This document shows, piece after piece, positions 47,808 through 60,290 of a stretch of DNA of 64,000 bases (position 1 is the first letter of the stretch; each line of letters starts with the position of its first letter). Made by a program: the position numbers and the translations under genes. Source of the stretch: Corylus avellana (lineage: Eukaryota; Streptophyta; Magnoliopsida; Fagales; Betulaceae); contig NC_081542.1 in NCBI RefSeq assembly GCF_901000735.1, positions 45,362,238-45,426,237 of the forward strand. The letters run 5' to 3'. Below the pieces are notes generated by a model, which was not told where the DNA came from, did no database searches, and saw only the letters and a list, made by a program, of their open reading frames with translations.

Positions 47808-47987
47808 GGACAGAAATTAGCTATAAATTGGTTTGTAGCTAATTCATACAAACCAATCTAATAAAGTGACATGTATCCCTTAGCATGTGAGAATCACATG
47901 TTTTTTAATAGCTATGAGATATATGTCACTCTATTAGATTGGTTTGTATGAATTAACTACATATTAGTTTGTAGATAATTTTTGCCC
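47808..47987. mobile_element. Fold-back MITE inside SINE, second copy, exact 9-bp duplication
   Basis: Same insertion as 27883-28061. Here both flanks are exactly CATGAAGCG (47799-47807 and 47988-47996), which fixes the element borders. Confidence 0.8.
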
Positions 47988-48478
47988 CATGAAGCGGAGG
48001 TTAATTATTAGTTCGAATCTCCATCCCCATTTCCCTCCCCTTTTGCGGACATGTAAAAAAGAAAGAAAGAGTTGACTGCATAATATGACGGTTCAATTAT
48101 GGACACCAAAGTTTTTTAACGGCTTTTCTATAAGAATAATTGTGTTGACGTAAAGACAAAATAATTTATAAAAATGACATGTGATGATGAACTTTATGGA
48201 CAAACTATACAAGATATGTTATTTAATATTCTTTTAACATTTTTTTAGTATTCTCAGTTGACATGACATGCTTGATTCATCTTTACATAAATCTCAATTA
48301 AAAAAAAAAAAATTAAGAGGAAATCATATCAGTTAAAAATGCTAAAAAAAGGTTTGAATAATGTTAAATGGCATTTCTCCAAACTATAAAGTATAAACGC
48401 AAGGATTTCACAAATAAATTGATGGCAGGTGCATGATAGCTCTTATAGAACATAAAAAGGAAAAAAAAAAAAAAAAAA

Positions 48479-48578
48479 NNNNNNNNNNNNNNNNNNNNNN
48501 NNNNNNNNNNNNNNNNNNNNNNNNNNNNNNNNNNNNNNNNNNNNNNNNNNNNNNNNNNNNNNNNNNNNNNNNNNNNNN
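48479..48578. other. Assembly gap 2 (100 N)
   Basis: Exactly 100 N, entered from a poly-A run that corresponds to about 28555 in the first copy. The sequence after the gap jumps back to the equivalent of 25623, inside the DUF4220 coding region. Confidence 0.98.
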
Positions 48579-50442
48579 GGATCATTTCACATGCAATTTT
48601 TTCCGCTAGTGCTTTATCATTTTCTCCTGTTGGTAGGAGAATTCTGGTAAAGAATTCTATGGCCTCGGCACATGTATCGCGGAATCTTATTTCGCCAATA
48701 TCTGCTACAGCAGACATCATAGTAGGCTGCATAATTAGAAGATATAACATATAATCCGAAAGGGTTTTACAAAATTCACGACGACTATAACTTTCTTCAT
48801 CCCTCTGATTGTCCGTGTCACTATTCTTATGATAGCAGAGATCTGTAGCAATATGCCATAATATAAGACTCTGATCAAAATCAACGTCCACAATATAATG
48901 CATCAACTTGCTGCTACCCTCCGTAGTCCAATCATTATTTTGTAGAACCCATTCTCCTCGGGCTGAACATATTCTCTTCGCAGTTTCAGGTTCTGCGAGC
49001 TTGGATTTCTTTTTTAGCTGAACAAAGATGAATTCCCATAGCTTTTCTTCAAATGGTTTCTTGGACACATATATAATCGAATCATAGAAATCCTTCAAGT
49101 TGAAGAGATATATCACCATACGACAAAAACAATCGAAGCAACTACGCTTCTTGTTTGGACGCTCCTTGAGACAATAATGCATCAAGTTGTATTGATTTAG
49201 ATATTCAGACCACCTTCGGTGTAGGACTTGTCTAGCCCAGTACTCCAAGCAACTTGGTTTCCTTTCCCCCCAGTTTATCCTCTTGAGCTTGAGATAGTAT
49301 CTGAGGAGAAAGAGGAGACATCCCTTAATAGCTTCTATGCAGAAATTTCGCCTCGGTGAGTTCTGGATGGAAGCAGCAGTCCAATCAGAGAGAGCCAGCA
49401 TAAGGAGAGCAATTATATCCAAGCCTAGTGCACCAAAGAACAAGGTATAGGTAATTTCAACGTCAATCTTGCGAAAATCATGCTTATCTATTGTATAGAA
49501 GATTGAAAGGGCTGCCACAACCGCAAACCAAGATATAAACCGGACAAGGAGGTGTCCAAATATTAAATGCACCACAGCAGCCTTCGTACAGAAAACTTCA
49601 TACATGAAGTTGAGTTCAACCGCTAGCACTTTAAAGGCATCTTCCGGGTTTCTTTTATGGAAAAACAGTCGGCTCTCTTCACGTACGCGGAAACTTAAGA
49701 TGAGATCCACGATGAGACCCTTGAAGATTTGGAAGAAGTGATAAGCATGTTTCACCGCCTTAACGTCATCCAGTGGGCCTTCATCTACTGCCGCATAACG
49801 TTCAAATTTTGACTCTACCAATTCTATCTTAGTCGGGAGGTTGGCCTCTTTCGGCCCAGAGTATGCCTCCGTGATCTTTGCATAGTTCGGCCCTGGGTCA
49901 CCAGGTGCTTTAACCATGGATTGCCTTAATTTATTCGGGTTTGCTTGTAATAAAGCATATGTTCGCTCACCATACTTGAGAGTTCCAGCGACAAACAGAA
50001 GGATAGTGGGAACCGATAACCTGTTTCTGGGAAGGGATTGGCTGAAGACAGTAAAAGCACTGACAACCCGGTTTAGGAGCCCAATGAATTGCCTTTGCCA
50101 GAGGCCGGCACTATCCTGTTCTGGTAAATGGTGCAACAAAAGAAAGGGAGCCCAAAACGCCAGAATGTCAGCATATTTATCATTAGGGAATTTCCGAGAA
50201 CCATGTTGATCATGAATCTCTTTTTGACTGTAGGTTATAAGTCCCACTGCAACGCTAACTGTCCAATCAGCCACCAAGTAAGCTACCAAACTCAGCAGCA
50301 CTACTATCCAACTTCTTGTTCGCTTTTTGAGTGGTGCAAATAGAATTAGAATGCTCTGTAACCAGAGACTTAACAGAACGAAACCTTGGATGTTCCATTG
50401 ATCATACAACCTCTTCAATCCGGTAAGGCCCGAGTTATACAT
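48579..50442 (-). CDS. DUF4220/DUF594 protein, third copy, 3' end lost in gap
   Basis: Residues 1-621 are identical to the first copy (25306-27486) and the surrounding DNA matches at a constant offset of 22956. The frame is cut by the gap at 48578, so the C-terminal DUF594 part is missing. A translation running on through the N run into 48364 is meaningless. Because the DNA is identical to contig 1, this is most likely repeated assembly of the same locus. Confidence 0.8.
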
Positions 50443-50838
50443 TGTCTTGCTTAATTTTCTTTCTCGTCTCCTTCACCCCTGTTCAACAAAAAAGTGTTAG
50501 TTTTTAAGTTGCTAGAACAAAAGCACACTAAGTTCCAAATTTCGTTTACTGATTTAACAGATTCTGATAGCGTGAAACGTAAGAATCAATAGAATTGTAA
50601 CACGTGTCCTATTTAAGTAAGTGTCACACTAACCGAATTTGTTAAATGAGTTGGCAGAATTTGATTGTAAAAAGTAAATTGTTTTTTTTGGCAGAACTAA
50701 TAGACCTTTGAATTCATTTTGATACCATAGGGAGCTAATTATGATAGTCAAAACATGATTACTTAATATAATAGTTGGTATAAGACTAATGTCCCTAAGG
50801 GGTAGCTCAATCGGCTGAGAACTACACATCATGAAGCG

Positions 50839-51017
50839 GGACAAAAATTAGCTATAAACTGGTTTGTAGTTAATTCATACAAACCAATTTAATAAAGTGA
50901 CATGTATCCCTCAACATGTGAGAATCACATGTTTTTAATAGTTATGAGATATATGTCACTTTATTAGATTGGTTTGTATGAATTAACTACATATTAGTTT
51001 GTAGATAATTTTTGTCC
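50839..51017. mobile_element. Fold-back MITE inside SINE, third copy
   Basis: Identical to 27883-28061 at offset 22956, with flanks CATGAAGCG and CATAAAGCG as in contig 1. Confidence 0.75.
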
Positions 51018-51769
51018 CATAAAGCGGAGGTTAATTAGTAGTTCGAATCTCCATCCCCCTTTCCCACACCTTTTGCAGACATGTAAAAAAAAAAAAAAAA
51101 AAAAAAAAGAGAGTTGACTGCATAATATGACGGTTCAATTATGGACATCAAAGTTTTTAACGGCTTTTCTATAAGAATAATTGTGTTGATGTAAAGACAA
51201 AATAATTTATAAAAATGACATATGATGAAATTTATGGACAAACTATATGAGATATGTTATTTAATATTCTTTTAACATTTTTTTAGTATTCTCAGTTGAC
51301 ATGACACGCTTGATTCATCTTTAGATAAATCTCAATTAAAAAAAAAAAAAAATTAAGAGGAAATTACGCATGCCATATCAATTAAAAATGCTAAAAAAAG
51401 GTTTGAATAATGTTAAATGGCATTTCTCCAAACTATAAGGTATAAACGCAAGGATTTCACAAATAAATTGATGGCAGGTGCATGATAGCTCTTATAGAAC
51501 ATAAAAAGGAAGAAAAAAAAAAACACGTACCTCTGGCGGGTTGCAGAGAAAACTAATGCAAAGAAATTAAGTGAATTTTGAATCTCAAGTTTTGTCGTTC
51601 AAGATTTAATTTGATGTTTGAGAAAATTGTATTCCCTCAGTCATACTTATATAACTAGGCTCAGTGCACTGATAGTGATAGCAATGGAGGAAGCACTCTG
51701 CCCTCTGTACGCACATATCCTGGGAGCAAGGTGGGTGATGGCCAAATGGGTGTGCTTGAAGAGATTTTG

Positions 51770-53557
51770 TAGCTTGTTGTCCATAGTTGATTGTGATGTA
51801 TGATGATCAAGTTTTTGGTTGCAATTTTGGTTTGGGTTTCCTGGATCTTTTGTTTTTTGTTTTTTTTTTTTTTTTGAGTGCATCAACGAAAAGTTACAAC
51901 AAAGGGATGTGCAATCCAACAATAAGCCCCAAAATGACCACATTGGTGTAGGTGTAGGTAAACAAAAATTAGAATGGAATGCATCAAATAAATGACGCCA
52001 CCCTATAGATCCTTGGCATGAAGACCAAGAAAATTGGCCACCAATTAAGGTGGTTTGACCTACAAGGTGCACCAGAGATGGCATAACCACGAGGAATGCA
52101 GCAACACACTCGAAAGAGGACCACAATAGCATAGGAAAAGACACAAATGAAGGTCAATTCAAAGCCAACGAAAGGATAAACCGGCACGGGTCTAAAAAAC
52201 ACCGCATAATGATCAACAACCAGATTGAAAGAACACCATAGATGGTGGTGAGGGCATTTAAAGCCCTTAAAACTACAAGCAAAAAACATAAAATAAAAAA
52301 ATAACACAAAACAACATCATCAATGGCTAATGAGGTGAAGGAAGGCCGCAAGGAGGTTGTTGGTGACTGGGGTGTGTAAGCCGCTCACCAGCACATTAAG
52401 ACCACATGCCGGCAATGGATGTTGGGATGCAGCAGCTAGATCTAGGAGACCGGCAAAAGTGGTGGGAGGTGGTAGAGAGGAGGAGATCAGATGTCATGCG
52501 TCGGCACGTGTTGAACATGTTCCGTTGCGTGGTGGCCGAATGGGGACGGGGCTAGAGGTAGATGGTAGCAGAGACGCCTAGGAACATGGTAGAGTGGCCC
52601 GTGTACAGTAGTAACTTCTTGAAATGGACATATTTGATTTTGAAAAAATCAAATCCAAAGATTTGAAGAAGATGGTGGATCCGAGGCTGGGAGTGGCTGA
52701 TGGAGGTAGTGACCAGTCGATCTACAGTGAAGGAGGAGATGATGGAGTTGTTGAGACATGATAAATCGCCAAATGCAATAGATAGGGCCTCTGATCACGC
52801 AAGTAGGGCCTCCAAAGAGGCAATTGGAGCTTCAAAAGAGGCAAGAAAGGGAGGGGCAAGGGCGGACCCAAGTGTTACGGAATGTCCTCCCACATGTTTT
52901 ACAATTCTTTATAAAATATACATATTTAATGAATTCGTCCCCCCAAAAATGATATATTTGTCCCCCCAAAATTAACATATTATGCGTTATTCCATTTATA
53001 TTCTTTTTCTCTTAGTCATTTTCCCCGCGTCTCGGTTTTCCTTGCATGTATTTGTCTTTTTTGTAAAAGTGTAGAATATGATAAAAATATCTATTTTATT
53101 TATTTTTTGAGTGATTATTCTGCAGTTATTTGGGTTTACAATATTTAATTTTTATATCATTTTTTTTTTTTGAACCCTATAGATCGTGTTTAGTTTATTT
53201 TGCTAACTGTTTATATTATTGCGTGTTTGTGATGTTAGCTATGAGATTAAATTTAAAAATTCTATGTTTTTACTTTATATAAACAAGCACAAACACACAT
53301 ATAGATAAATTATATTTATTTATGTGCTTTTGTATTTATACAAGTCAATGTTCTAATTTATCAAAAAAAAAAAAAATGTTTGTTTTCCCACACCAAAAAT
53401 CCTGGTTCCACCCCTGAGGAGGGGGAATGAGGAAGATGGGATTAGAGTGGAAGGGGGAGGAAGAGGGAGTCGTGTCCCCCTCCTTCCTTGGCAGAAAGAA
53501 TAAATAATAGAATATTAAATGCATATGAAAAAATTTCAACTGAAAAAAAAAAAAAAA
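51770..53557. mobile_element. Transposon-derived DNA without the LTR insertion
   Basis: Corresponds to 28814-28973 joined to 32080-33640, with many SNPs and small indels. The junction GACCACATTGGTG at about 51937-51949 is the uninterrupted target of the LTR element. Homology to contig 1 drops from complete to a few per cent difference at about 51770. No gene supported. Confidence 0.5.
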
Positions 53558-53657
53558 NNNNNNNNNNNNNNNNNNNNNNNNNNNNNNNNNNNNNNNNNNN
53601 NNNNNNNNNNNNNNNNNNNNNNNNNNNNNNNNNNNNNNNNNNNNNNNNNNNNNNNNN
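53558..53657. other. Assembly gap 3 (100 N)
   Basis: Exactly 100 N, again entered from a poly-A run. The sequence after it restarts at the equivalent of about 33412. Confidence 0.98.
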
Positions 53658-54104
53658 ATTATATTTATTTATGTGCTTTTGTATTAATATAAGTCAATGT
53701 TCCTAACTTATCAAAAAAAAAAAAAGTTTGTTTCCCCACACCAAAAATCCTAGCTCCGCTCCTGAGGAGGGGGAATGAGGAAGATGATATTAGAGTGGAA
53801 GGGGGAGGAGGAGGGAGTCGTGACCCCCTCACTCCATGGCAGAAAGAATAAATAAGAGAATATTAAATGCATATGAATAAATTTCAATTTAAAAAAAAAA
53901 AAAGAAGCTATCGGTTAAAATTTAGAAAAAAAGATGGGAATGCTGTAATATTGAATGGTATTGGGGACACATTTCAATCACAAGTGACATGGATTAAAAT
54001 TTGAAAGCTTCGATTGTAGCGGAATTTGAATCTCAAGGACTTATTCTGATGGAGGTGACCTTGTATACAATAAATATCATGTTAAATTGTAGGACCCTCT
54101 TTAG

Positions 54105-54350
54105 AAGGGTGATACGTACCTGCGGTAGATAAGATCGGGATGGTGGACTTACTTATTTTCTGATTATTGGTCGGCTGAGATGAACCCGCTATTGTTTTGA
54201 AAAAAGAATCACAAATAGAAGAGAGAGGTGTCAATGTGTCACAAAGAAATGGGAAGTCAAGATCTACAATAAGTTAAAATCAAAGCTGGGGTATTTATAG
54301 ATGTTTTTAGTCTAAAATAATTGAGACTTATAAGATTTGCAAGTTAACTC
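54105..54350 (-). pseudogene. Promoter plus first-exon fragment of unknown family, copy D repeated in contig 4
   Basis: The same fragment as 33870-34102 with two base differences, including the ATA start codon, and here continuing upstream past 54349. Belongs to repeat unit 1 (54018-56915). Confidence 0.6.
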
Positions 54351-54649
54351 CTTTATACATGTTTTCTTGTAATTGAAGTGACTTTTATACTATATCAAGT
54401 TAAAACCATTTTTCTTGTAACATTTTCTCACATTTGAGTAGAAATTAAAATTATAAAAAAAAAATTATAAAAAAAGAGAAAAAAAAAGAGAAAAAAAAAG
54501 AAAGAAAAAGTTAAAGCCATCTAATGTAAAAAGCTGATATCTACACCCAAACATAAAGGAAGGAATAAAGAGAAGAGTTCTCTAGTACATGGGCCACCTT
54601 TGTAAACTTTATTCTTCGAAAAATGATTGAAGGATGTTAAATCTTACGA

Positions 54650-55580
54650 GGAACTTCACTTATCTCCTGTGAACTTTCATCATTTTTACAATGTCCTTTT
54701 AAAGTTTAAAAACTCTTAATTTAGTATATCCAATTTTTAATTTTTTGCAATAATCACCTATAGATCCTCTTTTTTTCTTTTTTTCTTTTCATTAAATCAT
54801 GTCAAAATTCCTAAAATACCATTTTTTTAATAAAAAAAAAAAAATAGCAAAGATTTAGGCGGGAGTATTTTTCTAAATTCCATTAAATCCTGACCAATGC
54901 CTGAATATTTGCAATTTTTTTAGGAGAAACTTCATTTAGTCACCCTGAATTTTCATCACCTTTGCAATTACCTCCAAAATTCAAAAACTCTGAACTTAGT
55001 ATATCAAACTTTCAATTTTTTACAAGGTCACCAATTTATTAGGATTTTTCATTAAATCCTGTCAAAATTCCCACAATACATCTATCTTTTTATTATAAAA
55101 AATTGAAAAAATTCAGGCATTGTTCATAATTTAACGGAATTTGCAAAAATACCTACGCTTCAATCTTTGCAATTTTTTATTTTATTTTTTTACAGTAAAA
55201 AGATAGGGGTATTTTGGAAACTTTTATAAGATTTAACGGAAAATCCTAACGGATAGGTGACATTGCAAAAAATTGAAAGTTTGCTACATTAAATTGAGAG
55301 TTTTTTTTTTTTTACTTTGGGTGGGTAATTTCAAAGCTCATGAAAGTTCAGGAGGTTTTGTGAAGTTTCTATTTTTTTTTTTTTTTTTTCAAAACAAATG
55401 GAGGATTTTTGGTAATTTTGACACCCCTCTGTTAGGATTAAACGGAAAAATCTAAAGATGGGTGATTGCAAAAAATTGAAAGTTTAATACACTAAATTAA
55501 GAGTTTTTGAACTTTAAGAGGGAATAATTGCAAAAAAGTGATTGAAGTTCAGAAAAATTAAGTTTAGTTTTTCCCAAAAA
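54650..55580. mobile_element. Nested fold-back MITEs in unit 1
   Basis: The outer arms start AGGAACTTCACTTATCTCC and end in the inverse near 55575. An inner pair runs from about 54922 (AGGAGAAACTTCATTTAG) to about 55370 (TTTTGTGAAGTTTC). Arms share CTTTCAATTTTTTGCAA-type motifs. Exact borders and target duplications are not resolved. The same nesting recurs at about 57555-58510, so the insertions predate the tandem duplication. Confidence 0.6.
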
Positions 55581-56342
55581 AATTTAGTAACATGTGTGTC
55601 TCCAATTATATGCTAACAGGTTAAAAAACAAAGAAAAAAAAAAAAAGAAGCCCTTTTTTCGAGCGTTCAGAAAGGAAGGAATAAAGTGAAAAACCAAGAA
55701 ACAAGTTAATCACATTGAGTTCACTAATTGATGTATGCCCTTTTGGAATATATGTCGTCAATGTTTCATAATATCTTATAGGATACTGTTAGGGTTATTA
55801 CAACTTGTATTGCAAATTTATACAAACTTAACATAAAAGTCTATAATGGATGAAATGATTAAGCATTTTCACTTTTCATGTTTTACATGGAAATAAGAGC
55901 TTAGTCATTTCATCAATTACGAACTGCCACATCCAAAATTCTAAGAGCCTTATAGCGAGCTCGAGCATTTTCTTATCTTGTAACTTGTTCAAAGTATAAT
56001 TAAACAAGAATAGTGTTTGACATGTATCCATTCCAACGCTTTAGTACAACTAGAATATCATCTTTTCGCTTTATCCTATTTCTTACTATCTTCTCTCTAC
56101 TCTCATACGGAAGGCATTATTCTGAAAGAAAAGTGCTAAAAATCATTAAAACGTACATTTGAAATATTGGACTGGCTATTTCACGTTATTATCAATCTTC
56201 ACGTTCAAACTATTTTCTTGTAACGAACCCTATTTTAGGCTCTATCAATTAATAGGCCTAGCCCAAGTAGATGGGCTTAGAGATGTGCATGCTCACTAGT
56301 GTGAATGGATCAAAATGCAATAAAGCATGAAATAAATACTTA

Positions 56343-56879
56343 GGGTAAAATTCACTTACTCCTCAAACTACCACTCAATTGATAATGTCTTATCAACTTT
56401 AATTGTGACAATGTTCTTCCCAAATTATCAAAACATTGTCAATGCTCAACCCGATACTAGCAATAAGACAAAAATGCCCCTATAAATTTCTTAATAAGAC
56501 AAAAATACCCCTATAAATTCAAAAAGAAATTGATTTTTTTTTAACCGAAAAGATTAATATATATATATATATTGAAAGGAAATTTTAATTTTAATTTTGT
56601 TTTAAAAAAAGGAAATTTTCAATTTTTATAAAAAAAATCAAAATTTACTATTATTATTATTTTTTGAAATTTGGCCATCGCTTGGATTATTTTGTGTGTT
56701 AGTTTTAGGTTTTTTCTAGAAGTTTTAGTATTTTTGTTTTTATTTTACTAAGCGTAATTTTGTCACTTGGGATCATTGATAATTTTTGGTAGTTTGAGAT
56801 GGGGCGTTGTCACAATTGAAAGTTTGGAAAGATATTGTCAATCAGATGGTAGTTTGATAGGGGTATGTGGACTTTCCCC
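56343..56879. mobile_element. 537-base MITE with exact 9-bp target duplication
   Basis: Ends GGGTAAAATTCACTTACTCC and the inverse GGGGTATGTGGACTTTCCCC. Flanks are AAATACTTA on both sides (56334-56342 and 56880-56888). Unit 2 has a single AAATACTTA at the equivalent place (about 59264-59272), the empty site. Mutator-like, non-coding. Confidence 0.88.
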
Positions 56880-57089
56880 AAATACTTATATTTTAAGGTT
56901 TTATTTTGAATTAATTGATTGGAATATATATATATAAAGTTATTTCCAAATCCTTGAAAAAGTCGTGTTTCCGAAAACATTTTAGAGGAGTCATCATACA
57001 TTTTAGCAGAATTTGAATCTCAAGGGCTTATTGTGATGGAGGTGACCTTGTATACAATAAATATCAAGTTAAATTGTAGGACCCTCTTA

Positions 57090-57320
57090 ATTAGAAGGGT
57101 GATACGTCTCTGCCGTAGAATAAGATCGAAATTGTGGACTTGCTTATTTTCTGATTATTGGTCGGCTGGGATGATCAACCCACTATTGTTTTGAAAAAAG
57201 AATCACAAATGGAACAGAGAGGTGTCAATGCGTCGCACACAAATGGGAAGTCAAGATCTACAATAACTTAAAATCAAAGCTGGGGTATTTATAGATGTTT
57301 TTGGTTTAAAATAATTGTGA
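57090..57320 (-). pseudogene. Promoter plus first-exon fragment of unknown family, copy E
   Basis: Matches copy D, including TTGTTTTGAAAAAAGAATCACAAA upstream and an ATA in place of the start ATG. It has an extra ATC inside the first codons and a frameshift near 57115. Not expected to make protein. Confidence 0.55.
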
Positions 57321-57554
57321 CTCATGAGATTTGCAAGTTAACTCGCCTTTATACTATATCAAGTTAAAACCATTTTTCTTGTAATGTTTTCTCTCATTTG
57401 AGTAAAAATAAAAAATAAAAAATAAAAAGTTAAAGCCATCTAATGTAAAAAGGTGATACCTACACCCAAACACAAGGGAAGAAATAAAGAGAAAGTTCTC
57501 TAGTACGTGGGCCACCTTTGTGAACTTCATTCTTAGAAAAATATTGAAGGATGT

Positions 57555-58510
57555 TAAATCTTAAGAGAAACTTCACTTAACCTCGTGAACTTTTATCACT
57601 TTTGCAATGTCCTCTTAAAGTTTAAAAATTCTTAATTTAGTGTATCCAATATCTAATTTTTTGCAACATCACTTACCCTTTACGTTTTTTCGTTAAATCA
57701 TATATGTCAAAATTCCTAAAATAACATTGTTTTTTTGAAAAAAAAAAAAAAAAAGATTTCTAAGATTTAAGCGGGAGTATTTTTCTAAATTTCATTAAAT
57801 CCTGACCAATGCCTCGATCTTTACAATTTTTTTAGGAGAAACTTCACTTAGCCACCCTGAATTTTCATCACCTTTGCAATTACCTCCCAAAATTCAAAAA
57901 CTCTCAATTTAGTATATCAAACTTTCAATTTTTTGTAATGTCATCAATTTATTAGGATTTTCCATTAAATCCTATCAAAATTCCCACAATACCTCTATCT
58001 TTTTATTATAAAAAATAAAAATAAAAAAAATAAAAATTGAAAAAATTCAGGCGTTGGTCAGAATTTAATGGGATTTGCAAAAATACTTATGCTTGAATCT
58101 TTGCAATTTTTTATTTTATTTTTTTTTACAGTAAAAAGATAGGAGTATTTTGGAAAATTTGACAATATTTAACGGAATATTCTAAGGGATGGGTGACATT
58201 GCAAAAAATTGAAAGTTTGTTACACTAAATTGAGAGTTTTTTCACTTTTGGGTGGGTAATTTCAAAGCGCATGAAAGTTCAAGAGATTTTGTGAAGTTTC
58301 TATTTTTTTTATATATATATTTTCAAAACAAATTGGGGATATTTTGGTAATTTTGACACCCCTCCGTTAGGATTTAACAAAAAAACCTAACGAAGAATGA
58401 TTGCAAAAAACTGAAAGTTTGATACACTAAATTGAGAGTTTTTAAACTTAAGAATAAGTAATTGCAAAAGTGATTGAAGTTCATGAAAGTTAAGTTAAGT
58501 TTTTCCTAAA
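57555..58510. mobile_element. Nested fold-back MITEs in unit 2
   Basis: Counterpart of 54650-55580: outer arm AGAAACTTCACTTAACCTCG, inner element from about 57833 (TAGGAGAAACTTCACTTAG) to about 58302 (TTTTGTGAAGTTTC). Confidence 0.55.
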
Positions 58511-59420
58511 AATTTTTAGTAACATGTGTGTCTCCAATTATATGCCAACATGTATCCAAAAAAAACAAAGAAGCTCTTTTTCGAGCGTTTAGAAGGAAGG
58601 AATAAAGAGAAAATTCAAGAAACAAGTTAATCATATTGAGTTCACTAATTGATGTATGCCCTTTGGGAATTTATGTTGTCAATGTTTCATAATATCTTAC
58701 AACTTCTAGTACAAATTCTTTACAAACTTGACATAAAAGTCTATAATTGGTAAAATGATTAAGCATTTCCACTCTTCATGCTTCACATGTAAATAAGAGC
58801 TTAGTCATTTCATCAATTACGGATTGCCACATCAAAATTCTAAGAGGCTTATAGTAAAAATTTTAGTACTCGAGCATTTTCTTATCTTGTAACTTGTTCA
58901 AAGTATAATTAAACAAGAATAGTGTTTGACATGTATCCATTTCAAGTTTTCAACGCTTTAGTACAACTAGAATATCATCTTTTCGCTTTTATCTTATTTC
59001 TTCTTATCTTCTCCATACTCTCATACGCAAGGCATTATTCTGAAAAAAAAAAAAAAAAAGTGTTGGAAACCATAAAAACGTGCCTTTGAGATATTGAACT
59101 ATTTTCAATATTATCATACCTTCATGTTCAAACTATTTTCTTGTAACGGCCCCAATTTTAGGCTACAGTAGTTAATAGTCCTAGCCCAAGTAGATGGGCT
59201 TAGAGATGTGCATGCTCATTAGTGTGAATGGATCAAAACAAAATATACCATGAAATAAATACTTATATTTTACGGTTTTATCTTGAATGATTTGATTTGT
59301 TTAATGGATTAAATTGCAACCTTAATGCAATAAGAGATGTGCATGCTCATTAGTGTGAATACATCAAAACACCATAAAGCATGAAATAAGTACTCATATT
59401 TTTAAGGTTTTGTTTTGAAT

Positions 59421-60290
59421 GAAATGATTGTCAAATAAAAAAGTGAGAAAATAAAAGAGGAAGAAAAAACGAAGCTCTCGTTTTTTTAGTTTTTTCATGT
59501 AATGGTAGAAAAGAAAAGAAACCACTCTCTGTCTTGGAAATTGACATTAATTCAAAAGAGTTGGGCTAGCCGTCAGTCAAAAGAAGGGAGTAGGCTAGCT
59601 AGGGGTTGTTGCTAATTATTCAAAGTGGGGTGGGAAATGACAAACATGAAGGTGAACCTGGCAACCTCAAAACTCTCGTTTTTGAGATGTTACGCGATAA
59701 TTAACAAGTCAAATCTGTGGTGTAAACACAAATTAAAATAAATATTTGTCCTAAGAAAGGAAAATGACAACACAGAGAGGAAACATCTGGCTTCATGGTC
59801 ATCGCAAATTATAGAATAATATTAGCCAAGTTGACGAATGACGAAAGGATGCTGCCAATCTTTCATTATGCCTTGGAATCGTAATTAGCCAACTCCCAAA
59901 TGACCACTTCTCAATACTGCACCAAACAGTTGGATGCGACATCTAATTTGTCCTTTTTGTGAAAGAGTTGCATTGCTAACTAACTCTCTTCATTAAAATT
60001 TTGCTAAGTTTTAATTTACGGTTGGTAATTTTTGATACAATTTTCAAATTTGACATGACTTGTTTATCAAACGATGACTTGTTTATCAAACGAGTTATGT
60101 GGGTCGTGTGTATTATCTGCTTATTTAAATGGATTGTACCACTATTGAGGGGATTGACTCATTTAACTAAATATATCGTATTCGAGTTAACCTATGAGTC
60201 AACCCAACCCGACAACATGAATTGCTAGCCTTATTTCATACCAAATTTTGGAGCAAAAATGCCACATTCTAGAAAGTTAGTTTCACATTA
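59421..60290. other. Intergenic DNA, nothing recognised
   Basis: AT-rich; no open frame with a known domain, no clear repeat. 60062-60095 contains a short direct repeat (ACTTGTTTATCAAACGA twice). Confidence 0.4.

Larger units (their letters stand above)
54018..56915. repeat. Direct repeat unit 1
   Basis: Shares ordered blocks with 57003-59296: GATGGAGGTGACCTTGTATA, the family first-exon fragment, the nested MITE pair, TGTGTGTCTCCAATTATATG, GTTCACTAATTGATGTATGCCC, and AGTAGATGGGCTTAGAGATG. It is longer by the 537-base MITE at 56343-56879. The divergence suggests an old tandem duplication. Confidence 0.8.
57003..59296. repeat. Direct repeat unit 2
   Basis: Diverged partner of unit 1, without the 537-base MITE. 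Its last ~90 bases (GAGATGTGCATGCTCATTAG...) are repeated once more at about 59332-59420. Confidence 0.8.

Noticed and set aside
48364..48578. Continuation of the third DUF4220 frame through the N run
   Set aside because: The joined translation includes unknown bases and unrelated intergenic sequence on the far side of an assembly gap.
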